Below are positions 42,303 through 49,879 of a stretch of DNA of 64,000 nt, in pieces. The position numbers and the translations under genes were made by a program. Position 1 is the first letter of the stretch, and each line of letters starts with the position of its first letter. The DNA comes from Polymorphobacter_B sp038225475 (GTDB lineage: Bacteria; Pseudomonadota; Alphaproteobacteria; Sphingomonadales; Sphingomonadaceae), in the NCBI GenBank assembly GCA_038225475.1, contig JBBRRA010000008.1, positions 62,001 to 126,000 on the forward strand, given 5' to 3'. The notes below the pieces were generated by a model that was given only the letters and a program-made list of their open reading frames with translations, was not told the DNA's origin and did not search any database.

Positions 42303-42809
42303 TCAGTCCGAATAAGGTTCGGCCAACTCACGTTCGAACTCGGTGATCGGCAGCAGCGAGCCGATAATCGCTCCGGCTGCCACAGCCACCATCATTGTCA
42401 GCAGCGGACTGGTGCGCGCATGCCGCTCGATCCGCCCGTCGCTGGGCTCGGCGCGCACTGCATGGTCGGCATGCCAGCGGTCATCGACCGAATTCGCGCC
42501 GTAACCGTCGTCATAATCCGGATACGCGGCAAATTTATCGCCCAAGTCGATTTTCGCGCGACCGATGTACGACCGCCCGAGCAGCGCCGCGCCGAGCGCA
42601 ACCCCGATCCCGGCGATGCTTGCAGGATTGTTGCGCACGACCTTGCCGATCGATGCAAATGCATCGGCACCCTGCGCTTCGACCCCGGCGATTGCGGTTT
42701 CGAACAGCGCGCGCGGCGACAGGCGTTGCTGCAGGTCTTCGACCGTCGCAGCGATGCGTTCGCGCGTTTCCAGCGCTTCTTTTTCGAACCGGGCGACATC
42801 GTCGACCAT
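42303..42809 (-). CDS. DUF3618 protein
   Basis: 168 residues. The N-terminus DVARFEKEALETRERIAATVEDLQ then LSPRALFE is the DUF3618 signature, seen in stress-linked envelope operons. Two hydrophobic segments follow: VALGAALLG near residue 72, and LLTMMVAVAAGAIIGSLLP near the end. The middle is acidic and Tyr-rich. It is the third gene of the operon behind the EcfG-type promoter and starts three bases after the holin-like gene. Confidence 0.88.
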   Translation of the reverse strand: MVDDVARFEKEALETRERIAATVEDLQQRLSPRALFETAIAGVEAQGADAFASIGKVVRNNPASIAGIGVALGAALLGRSYIGRAKIDLGDKFAAYPDYDDGYGANSVDDRWHADHAVRAEPSDGRIERHARTSPLLTMMVAVAAGAIIGSLLPITEFERELAEPYSD

Positions 42810-42812
42810 GCG

Positions 42813-43199
42813 TCATTCCCCTCGCAGTGTATCCAGGCCGTCCGCCACCCGGTCGGCGGCGCGTGACGGTGACAGCTGGCGCGCGCCCAGTGCCATCAAC
42901 GCGATCGCCACGATCGCAGCGCCGAGCGCGACGGCTGCCGCAGCCCAACCTGCACCAAGCACCGGCGTCAACCAACCGACAATTGCGCCCAGCATTGTGA
43001 AGATCGCGCCGAGCATCAGGACCATGCCGATGCCGACGGCGATTGCCCCGCGCATCGCACCGTGCAGGCTGCTGACCACCTCGCTGCGCGCGAGGCGAAG
43101 CTCGGTGCGGAACAGGTGCCCGGCGTCGGTGACAAGGTTGCGAAACAGCTCCGCCAGCGACGGCCCGGCAGGTGCAGGGGGGCGAGTCAGGCTGGCCAT
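42813..43199 (-). CDS. Phage_holin_3_6 (actinobacteriophage holin-like) membrane protein
   Basis: 128 residues from the ATG at 43199. After a helical N-terminal part (LFRNLVTDAGHLFRTELRLARSEV) come two long transmembrane segments (AIAVGIGMVLMLGAIFTMLG, VLGAGWAAAAVALGAAIVAI). This is the PF07332 layout. Despite the name these chromosomal proteins are not phage lysis factors; they commonly sit beside DUF3618 proteins in envelope stress loci. I see no phage genes nearby. Confidence 0.85.
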   Translation of the reverse strand: MASLTRPPAPAGPSLAELFRNLVTDAGHLFRTELRLARSEVVSSLHGAMRGAIAVGIGMVLMLGAIFTMLGAIVGWLTPVLGAGWAAAAVALGAAIVAIALMALGARQLSPSRAADRVADGLDTLRGE

Positions 43200-43218
43200 G
43201 GTTGCAGGTCCTTGTGGG

Positions 43219-43656
43219 TCAACGGCGCGTTGCGGCGGGTGCGGTCGCGCGCAGATAGCGCGACAGCACGAAGCCACCGGTGACCGCGATGGCCACCGAA
43301 AGCATCGGATTGCCGCGAACAAAGGCGCGCGTGTCGTCGGCGATTTCGTCGAGCGACTTGTCGTCGACAGAGCGTGACCACACCGCGACCGTTTCGGCGG
43401 CCTTGCGGACATAATCGGCTACCGGCGCGGCCCCGCCGTCGTGCAGCCGCTCGGCGATGTCGTGCGCGGCGTTGACGAGGCCGTCGATTGCCGACGTCAA
43501 TTGTGCCTTGCCCTCGTCGACGATGCTGTGGACCGGGTTGCGCAGCGGCGCCGACCGCGGCGCCGTTGTCGGTTCCGCATCGAGCGCGTCGGGTTGCCCA
43601 TGCAGATGCGGCATGCCCGCCGAGGTCAGGGTCGAGGTGGGGATGCCGTCGTCCAT
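43219..43656 (-). CDS. Hypothetical membrane-anchored envelope protein (ElaB/YqjD-like layout)
   Basis: 145 residues from the ATG at 43656 (AAGGA seven bases upstream). The middle is amphipathic helix (AQLTSAIDGLVNAAHDIAERL, DYVRKAAETVAVW), and the end is one transmembrane segment (PMLSVAIAVTGGFVLSRYL) preceded by a FVRGNP turn. This is the ribosome/membrane anchor layout of ElaB/YqjD-type proteins, though family membership is inferred. It is first in the three-gene operon behind the predicted EcfG promoter, pointing to stress induction. Confidence 0.78.
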   Translation of the reverse strand: MDDGIPTSTLTSAGMPHLHGQPDALDAEPTTAPRSAPLRNPVHSIVDEGKAQLTSAIDGLVNAAHDIAERLHDGGAAPVADYVRKAAETVAVWSRSVDDKSLDEIADDTRAFVRGNPMLSVAIAVTGGFVLSRYLRATAPAATRR

Positions 43657-43693
43657 AATCATGTCCTTCCACTGCAATCGGTCGCGCGGGCTG

Positions 43694-43718
43694 AACGTGA
43701 CAGCCGTCGGCAGGTTCC
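43694..43718 (-). promoter_or_regulatory. Candidate EcfG (general stress response) promoter
   Basis: On the minus strand GGAAC (43718-43714) is followed after exactly 16 bases by CGTT (43697-43694). This matches the alphaproteobacterial sigma-EcfG promoter pattern GGAAC-N16/17-CGTT. It ends 38 bases before the first start of the envelope operon at 43656, with the right orientation and spacing for a short leader. Confidence 0.7.
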
Positions 43719-43755
43719 GTGCTACAACTAAGCGGTTCGTTATGGTGTCGTAAAG

Positions 43756-43770
43756 ACAACGCTGCGTTGT
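43756..43770. promoter_or_regulatory. 15-base palindrome upstream of enolase
   Basis: ACAACGC-T-GCGTTGT, perfect arms of seven bases, 55 bases ahead of the enolase start and about 40 bases behind the EcfG-type promoter of the divergent operon. Plausible operator; regulator unknown. Confidence 0.4.
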
Positions 43771-43824
43771 TGTTTCGCCCATCGATAGCTAGAAGCCGGG
43801 CATCGTTCAAATGGAGCCGCGCCC

Positions 43825-45102
43825 ATGACCGCCATCGTCGACATCCACGCCCGCCAGATCCTCGACAGCCGCGGCTGGCCGACGGTCGAAGTCGAAGTGC
43901 TGCTCGACGATGGCAGCGTCGGACGCGCTGCGGTCCCGTCGGGCGCGTCCACCGGCGCACATGAGGCCGTCGAACTTCGCGACGGCGATCCCGGCCGCTA
44001 CCAGGGGAAGGGCGTGCTCAAGGCGTGCGCGGCGGTCAACGGCGACATCGCCGACGCGCTGCTCGGCATCGATGCGGAGGAGCAGGGCGATATCGATGCC
44101 GCGATGATCGCGCTCGACGGCACACCGAACAAGCGGCGCTGCGGTGCCAATGCGATCCTTGGTGTCAGCCTGGCTGCGGCAAAGGCTGCCGCCGAAAGCC
44201 GCGGGCTGCCGCTGCACCGCTACATCGGCGGCGTTTCGGCGCATGTGCTGCCGGTACCGATGATGAACATCATCAACGGCGGCGCGCATGCCGACAATCC
44301 GATCGATTTCCAGGAATTCATGGTGATGCCGGTCGGGGCCGAAACGCTCGCCGAGGCGGTGCGCTGGGGGTCGGAGATTTTCCATACACTCAAGTCCGAG
44401 CTGGCGGCGGCGGGGCATTCGACCGCGGTCGGCGACGAGGGCGGTTTTGCGCCGAACCTTGCGGGCACCACTGCGGCGCTCGATTTCATCATGCGCTCGG
44501 TCGAGAAGGCGGGCTTTCACCCCGGTGACGATGTGATGCTGGCGCTCGATCCGGCGGCGAGCGAGTTTTTCAAGCACGGCCGCTATGAATTGACAAGCGA
44601 AGGCAAGTCGCTGACCCCGCACGAGATGGTCGATTATTATGCCGACCTGTGCGCGCGCTATCCGATCCTGTCGATCGAGGACGGCATGGCAGAGGATGAT
44701 TTCGAGGGCTGGAAGGCGATTACCGACAAGCTCGGCGCGACGCATCAGCTGGTCGGCGACGACCTGTTCGTGACCAATTCGGAGCGGCTGCGCGACGGCA
44801 TCAAGCGCGGGCTGGCCAATTCGCTGCTGGTCAAGGTCAATCAGATCGGCACGCTGACCGAAACGCTGCAGGCGGTCGAGATGGCGCACCGGGCGCGGTA
44901 CACCTGCGTGATGTCGCACCGTTCGGGTGAAACCGAGGATACGACGATCGCCGATCTTGCGGTGGCAACCAACTGCGGACAGATCAAGACCGGCAGCCTT
45001 GCGCGGTCGGACCGGCTGGCAAAGTACAACCAGCTGATCCGTATCGAGGAGGAGCTTGGCGACACCGCGCGCTATGCCGGGCGGGCGATCCTGCGCGGCT
45101 AG
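43825..45102 (+). CDS. eno: Enolase
   Basis: 425 residues, normal length. It interconverts 2-phosphoglycerate and phosphoenolpyruvate. ARQILDSRGWPTVEVEV at the start; PSGASTGAHEAVELRDGD loop; LPVPMMNIINGGAHADNP; VGDEGGFAPN; metal ligands in LALDPAAS, SIEDGMAEDD and VGDDLFVTN; catalytic Lys in LVKVNQIGTLTE; and VMSHRSGETEDTTIADLAV. Convergent with the membrane protein at 45099, stop codons nested in CTAG. Confidence 0.98.
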   Translation: MTAIVDIHARQILDSRGWPTVEVEVLLDDGSVGRAAVPSGASTGAHEAVELRDGDPGRYQGKGVLKACAAVNGDIADALLGIDAEEQGDIDAAMIALDGTPNKRRCGANAILGVSLAAAKAAAESRGLPLHRYIGGVSAHVLPVPMMNIINGGAHADNPIDFQEFMVMPVGAETLAEAVRWGSEIFHTLKSELAAAGHSTAVGDEGGFAPNLAGTTAALDFIMRSVEKAGFHPGDDVMLALDPAASEFFKHGRYELTSEGKSLTPHEMVDYYADLCARYPILSIEDGMAEDDFEGWKAITDKLGATHQLVGDDLFVTNSERLRDGIKRGLANSLLVKVNQIGTLTETLQAVEMAHRARYTCVMSHRSGETEDTTIADLAVATNCGQIKTGSLARSDRLAKYNQLIRIEEELGDTARYAGRAILRG

Positions 45103-46574
45103 GCGGAGACCGTCACGCGCTGGCGTCGGGCCGCCAGCGCGACCACCGCAACAAACGGAACAAGCCACGCGATCCGGCCCTGATACCGGTCGAAAACGCC
45201 CGACAGCGTTCCCGAGACGATCGCGTTGAGCGCCACGCCGGTAATCACCAGCGCCGCGACCGCGACGACATCGGGAGCGGCTTTCGACGGCCGCGCGGGC
45301 ACGCTGCGCCACAGCGCCACGATCAGCCCGGCAAACCCGGCGAGATACGCTGCGAGCGCCAGCCGCGCCATCGGACCGAACGGAAAGCTGTGCATCGCGA
45401 TGCGGCTGGCGGGATAATCGCGCATCGACGGCGTCATCAGTGCGTCGATCGCGGTGCTCGCCGGAATGCCGATCGCAAAATCATCCATGCCGACGGTGAA
45501 GAACTGCTGCGCCGACCCGCGCATCGCCTCGAGCGTCGCTGCGACCGGGCGCGCGGCAAATGCGCCGTGCAGCACCTCATTCTGTTCAGCCGCGATGGCG
45601 CGGCGGTCGAGTTCGGGGGCGCTCGAATAAATATTATGCGCACCCCACAGGAATTCGTCGGGCGCAAGCGGCAGGCGCGCGCGATACCGGCACAAGGCAA
45701 ACCGCGGCGGATCACAGTTTTCGGCGAGATAATCGATCAGCACCGGGCTCTCGCCGTAGCGCGCCAGCAGGAAGGGTACGCCGACCGATTCCTTGCCGGA
45801 ATAAAGCTTCACCGCCACCTCGACGACGAAGTGCCCCGCCGCGCCGATCAGACAGCAGCCGGCGAGCACGATCAGCGATACCCGGCGGAAACCGAAGCGG
45901 CTTTCGAGCAGCAGCGCGGCAACCGTCATCAACATGCCGACGGCAAGAAAGGCGCGGTGGAAAAGCATCGCGCCGGTAATCAGCACCAGCCACAGCCACA
46001 ACTCGCGCCGCGGCAGCCCGGGGGTCGCAAGCACGAGCGCAAACCCGAGGATCATCAAGCCGAGAAACACGTCGGGCATCAACGCCACGCTGAACACTGC
46101 GAGCCCGCTTACCGCCGCCAGCGCCGCCAGCGTCGCCAGCGCAGCCGCCCACTGTACGCCCAGCCGGTGGAGCGCGAGCAGCAACGCGACGGCGACAATC
46201 AGCGCCTGTGCGGCGACCGCAAGCCAGGTCCCGCCCAGCGCGATCAACATCGCGATCGGCACGCCGTAAAATGGCGACCGCGCGGTGGTGATGCCGTTGC
46301 GGCCATGTTCGGCACCCGGCGCGGCAGCGGCAGCGGGTGCAGCATCGGCAGCGGCGGCGCGCTTATCGGCAACGATTCCCGCCGCATGCAGCGACACCGC
46401 GCCCGCGCGCTCATAACCGATGCTGTCGGGGAACAGGATGGGCTGGCCGTTGAGCCATGCGGGCCACAGCAGCAAGATCGCGATGAGGCCAGCGCCGACG
46501 GCAAACTGCCAGCTCGCGCGGGTCACTGCATTTGGCACGTTTGCTTTACTCCGCCGCGTCGCAGCACTGCCCAT
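45099..46574 (-). CDS. Large integral membrane protein of unknown function
   Basis: 491 residues from the ATG at 46574, with about ten hydrophobic segments. An Ala-rich loop (residues about 65-85) follows the first helix; a PDSIGYE motif lies just before it, and YSGKESVGVPFLLARYGESPV lies mid-protein. The topology recalls GT-C-like membrane enzymes (PDSIGYE acidic loop after helix 1), but I cannot assign a family. The reading frame is open to 46757; the chosen start avoids overlap with the divergent ftsB promoter. Confidence 0.75.
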   Translation of the reverse strand: MGSAATRRSKANVPNAVTRASWQFAVGAGLIAILLLWPAWLNGQPILFPDSIGYERAGAVSLHAAGIVADKRAAAADAAPAAAAAPGAEHGRNGITTARSPFYGVPIAMLIALGGTWLAVAAQALIVAVALLLALHRLGVQWAAALATLAALAAVSGLAVFSVALMPDVFLGLMILGFALVLATPGLPRRELWLWLVLITGAMLFHRAFLAVGMLMTVAALLLESRFGFRRVSLIVLAGCCLIGAAGHFVVEVAVKLYSGKESVGVPFLLARYGESPVLIDYLAENCDPPRFALCRYRARLPLAPDEFLWGAHNIYSSAPELDRRAIAAEQNEVLHGAFAARPVAATLEAMRGSAQQFFTVGMDDFAIGIPASTAIDALMTPSMRDYPASRIAMHSFPFGPMARLALAAYLAGFAGLIVALWRSVPARPSKAAPDVVAVAALVITGVALNAIVSGTLSGVFDRYQGRIAWLVPFVAVVALAARRQRVTVSA

Positions 46575-46599
46575 CCGGTACAGGGTTGGCAAGGTTTTA

Positions 46600-46620
46600 C
46601 GATCGCAACCGCCGCGATCG
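46600..46620. promoter_or_regulatory. Inverted repeat in the ftsB divergent promoter
   Basis: CGATCGC (46600-46606) and GCGATCG (46614-46620) flank seven bases; an AT-rich palindrome TATTAATA follows at 46623-46630. Together they lie between the divergent membrane-protein and ftsB starts. Possible operator or promoter element. Confidence 0.35.
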
Positions 46621-46686
46621 AGTATTAATATGCGGCAATTCCACTCGATGCTTGAATTGTCCTGACCTGTGTGGTTAGATTCGCAC

Positions 46687-47019
46687 ATGACCGATCGTAT
46701 TGCGCCTTTCGAGCTGGTGCGTCGCGCGACGCTGCCGGCGGTGTGCATCCTGATCATGGGCTATTTCGCGTTCCATGCCGTTTCGGGCAACACCGGTTTG
46801 ATGGCGTGGCAGGGGTATAAGGTCGAACGCGCGGTTGCCGAACAACGCGCCGCCGCCGTTCGCGCCGATAAGCTCGCGCTTGCCCGGCAGGTGGCGCTGC
46901 TCGATCCAGCGCATGTCGATCCTGACTATGCCGACGAGCTCGTCCGCCGCAATCTCGGTGTGCTGCGCCCGGACGAAGTCATTGTACCGCTGACGGAGCC
47001 GGGGACCGAAACTCGTTGA
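46687..47019 (+). CDS. ftsB: Cell division protein FtsB (DivIC-type septum formation initiator)
   Basis: 110 residues. One transmembrane segment (ATLPAVCILIMGYFAFHAVSG) is followed by a coiled coil (VERAVAEQRAAAVRADKLALARQVALL) and the conserved end DYADELVRRNLGVLRPDEVIV. It would bridge FtsL and FtsQ in the divisome. The ATG at 46687 (MTDRIAPF) is preferred to 46669. In alphaproteobacteria ftsB is regularly found just upstream of pdhA, as here (60-base gap). Confidence 0.93.
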   Translation: MTDRIAPFELVRRATLPAVCILIMGYFAFHAVSGNTGLMAWQGYKVERAVAEQRAAAVRADKLALARQVALLDPAHVDPDYADELVRRNLGVLRPDEVIVPLTEPGTETR

Positions 47020-47079
47020 ACTGACGCGCCGCTCGACGCATAGGTGCGGCCGAGTTGTTCATGCGAAAGGCGCGTCCCC

Positions 47080-48126
47080 TTGGCCAAAGCTGCAGTGCGC
47101 GCGCCCGATCCCGATAGCCGCATTCGCGAGCGCCCGCCGGTACCGGTCCGGTACCCGGCCAGCGGCGAGGAACTGCTCGCCTTCTACCGCGAGATGGTGC
47201 TGATCCGCCGCTTCGAGGAGCGCGCCGGGCAGCTGTACGGCATGGGTATGATCGGCGGGTTTTGCCACCTGTACATCGGCCAGGAAGCTGTTGTCACCGG
47301 GATGCAATCGGCGCTCAAGGCCACCGACTCGGTAATCACCGGCTACCGCGACCACGGCCATATGCTCGCCGCCGGAATCGACCCGAAGGTGGTCATGGCC
47401 GAATTGACCGGACGCGCTGCCGGCATCAGCAAGGGCAAGGGCGGCTCGATGCACATGTTCTCGGTCGAGCATGGCTTTTACGGCGGCCACGGCATTGTCG
47501 CGGCGCAGGTGCCGCTCGGCACCGGGCTGGGCTTTGCACACAAATACAAGGACGATGGCGGGCTGGCGGTCACCTATTTCGGCGACGGCGCGTCGAACCA
47601 GGGCCAGGTGTACGAAAGCTTCAACATGGCCGAGCTGTGGAAGCTGCCGGTGATCTACGTCATCGAGAACAATCAATATGCGATGGGTACCAGCGTCAAT
47701 CGCTCCTCGTCCGAAGACCAGCTGTTCCGCCGCGGCGAGAGCTTCCGCGTGCCAGGCCTGCAGGTCGACGGTATGGACGTCTGCGAGGTGCGCGGTGCGG
47801 CGAACGTCGCGGTCGACTGGGTGCGCAGCGGCAAGGGGCCGATCCTGCTCGAAATGAAGACTTACCGGTACCGCGGTCATTCGATGTCCGACCCGGCGAA
47901 ATACCGCAGCCGCGAGGAAGTCGCCGCCGTGCGTGAAAAGTCCGACCCGATCGAACATGCCAAGCAGCGGTTGATCGAAATGGGTGCCGCGACCGAAGCG
48001 AGCCTCAAGGACCTTGAGAAGGAAGTCCGCGCGATCATCGCCGAAGCTGCCGACTTCGCCGAAAATGCGCCCGAGCCCGACGCAAAAGAACTCTACACCG
48101 ACGTCCTCGTCGGGAGCCACGCATGA
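47080..48126 (+). CDS. pdhA: Pyruvate dehydrogenase E1 alpha subunit
   Basis: 348 residues. With PdhB it decarboxylates pyruvate using TPP. ELLAFYREMVLIRRFEERAGQLYG at the start; TGYRDHGHMLA; TPP motif GDGASNQGQVYESFN through VIENNQYAMGT; the phosphorylation-loop equivalent TYRYRGHSMSDPAKYRS. No ATG fits the conserved N-terminus; TTG at 47080 (AAGG upstream) gives MAKAAVRAPD and is chosen over the GTG at 47044. Its stop overlaps pdhB by ATGA. Confidence 0.95.
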   Translation: MAKAAVRAPDPDSRIRERPPVPVRYPASGEELLAFYREMVLIRRFEERAGQLYGMGMIGGFCHLYIGQEAVVTGMQSALKATDSVITGYRDHGHMLAAGIDPKVVMAELTGRAAGISKGKGGSMHMFSVEHGFYGGHGIVAAQVPLGTGLGFAHKYKDDGGLAVTYFGDGASNQGQVYESFNMAELWKLPVIYVIENNQYAMGTSVNRSSSEDQLFRRGESFRVPGLQVDGMDVCEVRGAANVAVDWVRSGKGPILLEMKTYRYRGHSMSDPAKYRSREEVAAVREKSDPIEHAKQRLIEMGAATEASLKDLEKEVRAIIAEAADFAENAPEPDAKELYTDVLVGSHA

Positions 48127-49469
48127 CCGAGATCAAGCTGCCCGCGATGTCGCCCACCATGGAGGAGGGCACGCTCGCCAAATGGCTGGTGAAGGAAGGC
48201 GACACGGTCAAGCCCGGCGACGTGCTGGCCGAAATCGAAACCGATAAGGCGACGATGGAGCTCGAGGCCGACGAGGGCGGCGTGGTCGAGAAGCTGCACG
48301 TCGCAGGCGGCTCCGACGGGGTCAAGGTCGGCACGCTGATCGCCACCATCCGCGGCGAGGACGAGGCCGCCGCTGCCCCGGCCGCGAAACCGGCTGAGAT
48401 ACCGAAGCAGGCGGACGCGCCGCCCGCTACGGTCCCGAAGGAAGGTCACGCGCCCGCCAGCCTCGCCGTCGCTCCTGAAATCTCCGGCCCGACGCACCGC
48501 CAGACCGTCCGCGAGGCGCTGCGCGATGCGATGGCCGAGGAAATGCGCGCCGACCCGCTGGTGTTCGTGATGGGCGAGGAAGTCGCCGAATATCAGGGCG
48601 CGTACAAGGTCACGCAGGGTTTGCTCGAGGAGTTCGGCCCCAAGCGCGTCGTCGATACGCCGATCACCGAATATGGCTTTGCGGGCCTTGGCACCGGTGC
48701 GGCGATGGGCGGATTGAAGCCGATCGTCGAGTTCATGACGTTCAACTTCGCGATGCAGGCGATCGACCACATCATCAACTCGGCTGCCAAGACCAATTAC
48801 ATGTCGGGCGGCCAGATGCGCTGCCCGATGGTGTTCCGCGGCCCCAATGGCGCTGCGTCGCGCGTCGCGGCGCAGCACAGCCAGAATTATGCGCCGTGGT
48901 ACGCCAGCGTGCCCGGCCTGATCGTCATCGCGCCGTACAGCGCGGCGGATGCCAAGGGGCTGCTCAAGGCCGCGATCCGCTCGCCTGACCCGGTGGTGTT
49001 CCTCGAAAACGAGCTGCTCTACGGCCACAGCTTCGACGTGCCCGACGGCGATGTGGTGGTCGAGATCGGCAAGGCGCATGTCGTGCGCGCCGGGACCGAC
49101 GTGACGCTGGTCAGCTATTCGATCGGCGTCGGCATCGCCCTCGATGCCGCGACCAAGCTCGCCGAGGCCGGCATCGATGCCGAAGTGCTCGACCTGCGCA
49201 CGCTGCGCCCGCTCGACCGGGGCGCGGTGCTGGCGAGCCTCAAGAAGACCAACCGCATGGTGGTGGTGGAGGAAGGCTGGCCGACCTGCTCGATCGCCAG
49301 CGAAATCGCCGCGATCGCGATGGAAGACGGCTTCGACGACCTCGACGCGCCGGTGCTGCGCGTGACCAACGTCGACGTGCCGCTGCCGTATGCGGCTAAT
49401 TTGGAGAAGCTGGCGATCGTGAAGGTCGAGGATGTGGTGACGGCGGCGAAGAAGGTGACGTACCGGTGA
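48123..49469 (+). CDS. pdhB: Pyruvate dehydrogenase E1 beta subunit with lipoyl domain
   Basis: 448 residues. The first 80 are a lipoyl domain (MSPTMEEGTLAKWLVKEGD, lipoyl Lys in ETDKATMELE), joined by an Ala/Pro linker to the transketolase-like E1 beta (VREALRDAMAEEM, VFVMGEEVAEYQGAYKVTQG, MTFNFAMQAIDHIINSAAK, VVVEEGWPTCSIASEIAA). A lipoyl domain on E1 beta is a known trait of many alphaproteobacteria. It overlaps pdhA (ATGA) and the low-GC ORF downstream (GTGA at 49466-49469). Confidence 0.97.
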   Translation: MTEIKLPAMSPTMEEGTLAKWLVKEGDTVKPGDVLAEIETDKATMELEADEGGVVEKLHVAGGSDGVKVGTLIATIRGEDEAAAAPAAKPAEIPKQADAPPATVPKEGHAPASLAVAPEISGPTHRQTVREALRDAMAEEMRADPLVFVMGEEVAEYQGAYKVTQGLLEEFGPKRVVDTPITEYGFAGLGTGAAMGGLKPIVEFMTFNFAMQAIDHIINSAAKTNYMSGGQMRCPMVFRGPNGAASRVAAQHSQNYAPWYASVPGLIVIAPYSAADAKGLLKAAIRSPDPVVFLENELLYGHSFDVPDGDVVVEIGKAHVVRAGTDVTLVSYSIGVGIALDAATKLAEAGIDAEVLDLRTLRPLDRGAVLASLKKTNRMVVVEEGWPTCSIASEIAAIAMEDGFDDLDAPVLRVTNVDVPLPYAANLEKLAIVKVEDVVTAAKKVTYR

Positions 49470-49855
49470 GCAAGACTGCCCTTCGAACCCTATTGGGAAC
49501 CTTTTTATTAGCGAGCGGCTTCTCGACGCCTTGCTTTAGTGAGGATTCGCCAAGCATTACCGTCGCCAGTCTTCGAACACTATGCGATAGTTCTGATCAT
49601 GATGGTAAGAACGCGTGCTTAATGTATATATTCGGGGTCGTCTCCGGCCTACAAAACGCTCCTGCTATGTATCAAGTTTTGCATCATGATACGGTTAAAC
49701 CCCTATTGTGCATCAATAAGGGGTTTAGCAATGAAATGGTGACTGATGCTGTTACAACATGGATTAAGGATCATTATAATAGCGGCTTTGCAAACGAAAA
49801 ACGCGGAGACACAGCGGTAGCTGTAGCCTTGGTTAATTTATTTCCGTGCAAATAA
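49466..49855 (+). CDS. Low-GC secreted protein resembling Rap1a/Tai immunity proteins, inside the pdh operon
   Basis: 129 residues. A signal peptide (about residues 1-25, ending near CFSE) precedes a small helical domain with four cysteines: SLRTLCDSS, NACLMYIFGVVSGLQ, LLCINKG and NLFPCK. It also has NEMVTDAVTTWIKDH and DTAVAVALVNLFPCK. This pattern fits the Rap1a/Tai immunity family (inhibitors of type VI amidase effectors). The resemblance is by eye. No toxin or type VI gene is in the window. GTG at 49466 overlaps the pdhB stop. Base composition is far AT-richer than pdhB and pdhC, which suggests acquisition. Confidence 0.65.
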   Translation: MSKTALRTLLGTFLLASGFSTPCFSEDSPSITVASLRTLCDSSDHDGKNACLMYIFGVVSGLQNAPAMYQVLHHDTVKPLLCINKGFSNEMVTDAVTTWIKDHYNSGFANEKRGDTAVAVALVNLFPCK

Positions 49856-49879
49856 ATAGCGATTCTTGCAGGTAGCTAT

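Noticed and set aside
42813..43199. Holin-like protein as a sign of prophage
   Set aside because: The family is chromosomal and envelope-linked; no phage structural, lysis or integrase genes are nearby.
43807..45312. 501-codon minus-strand frame opposite enolase
   Set aside because: Shadow frame; spans the enolase gene and the convergent junction without family features.
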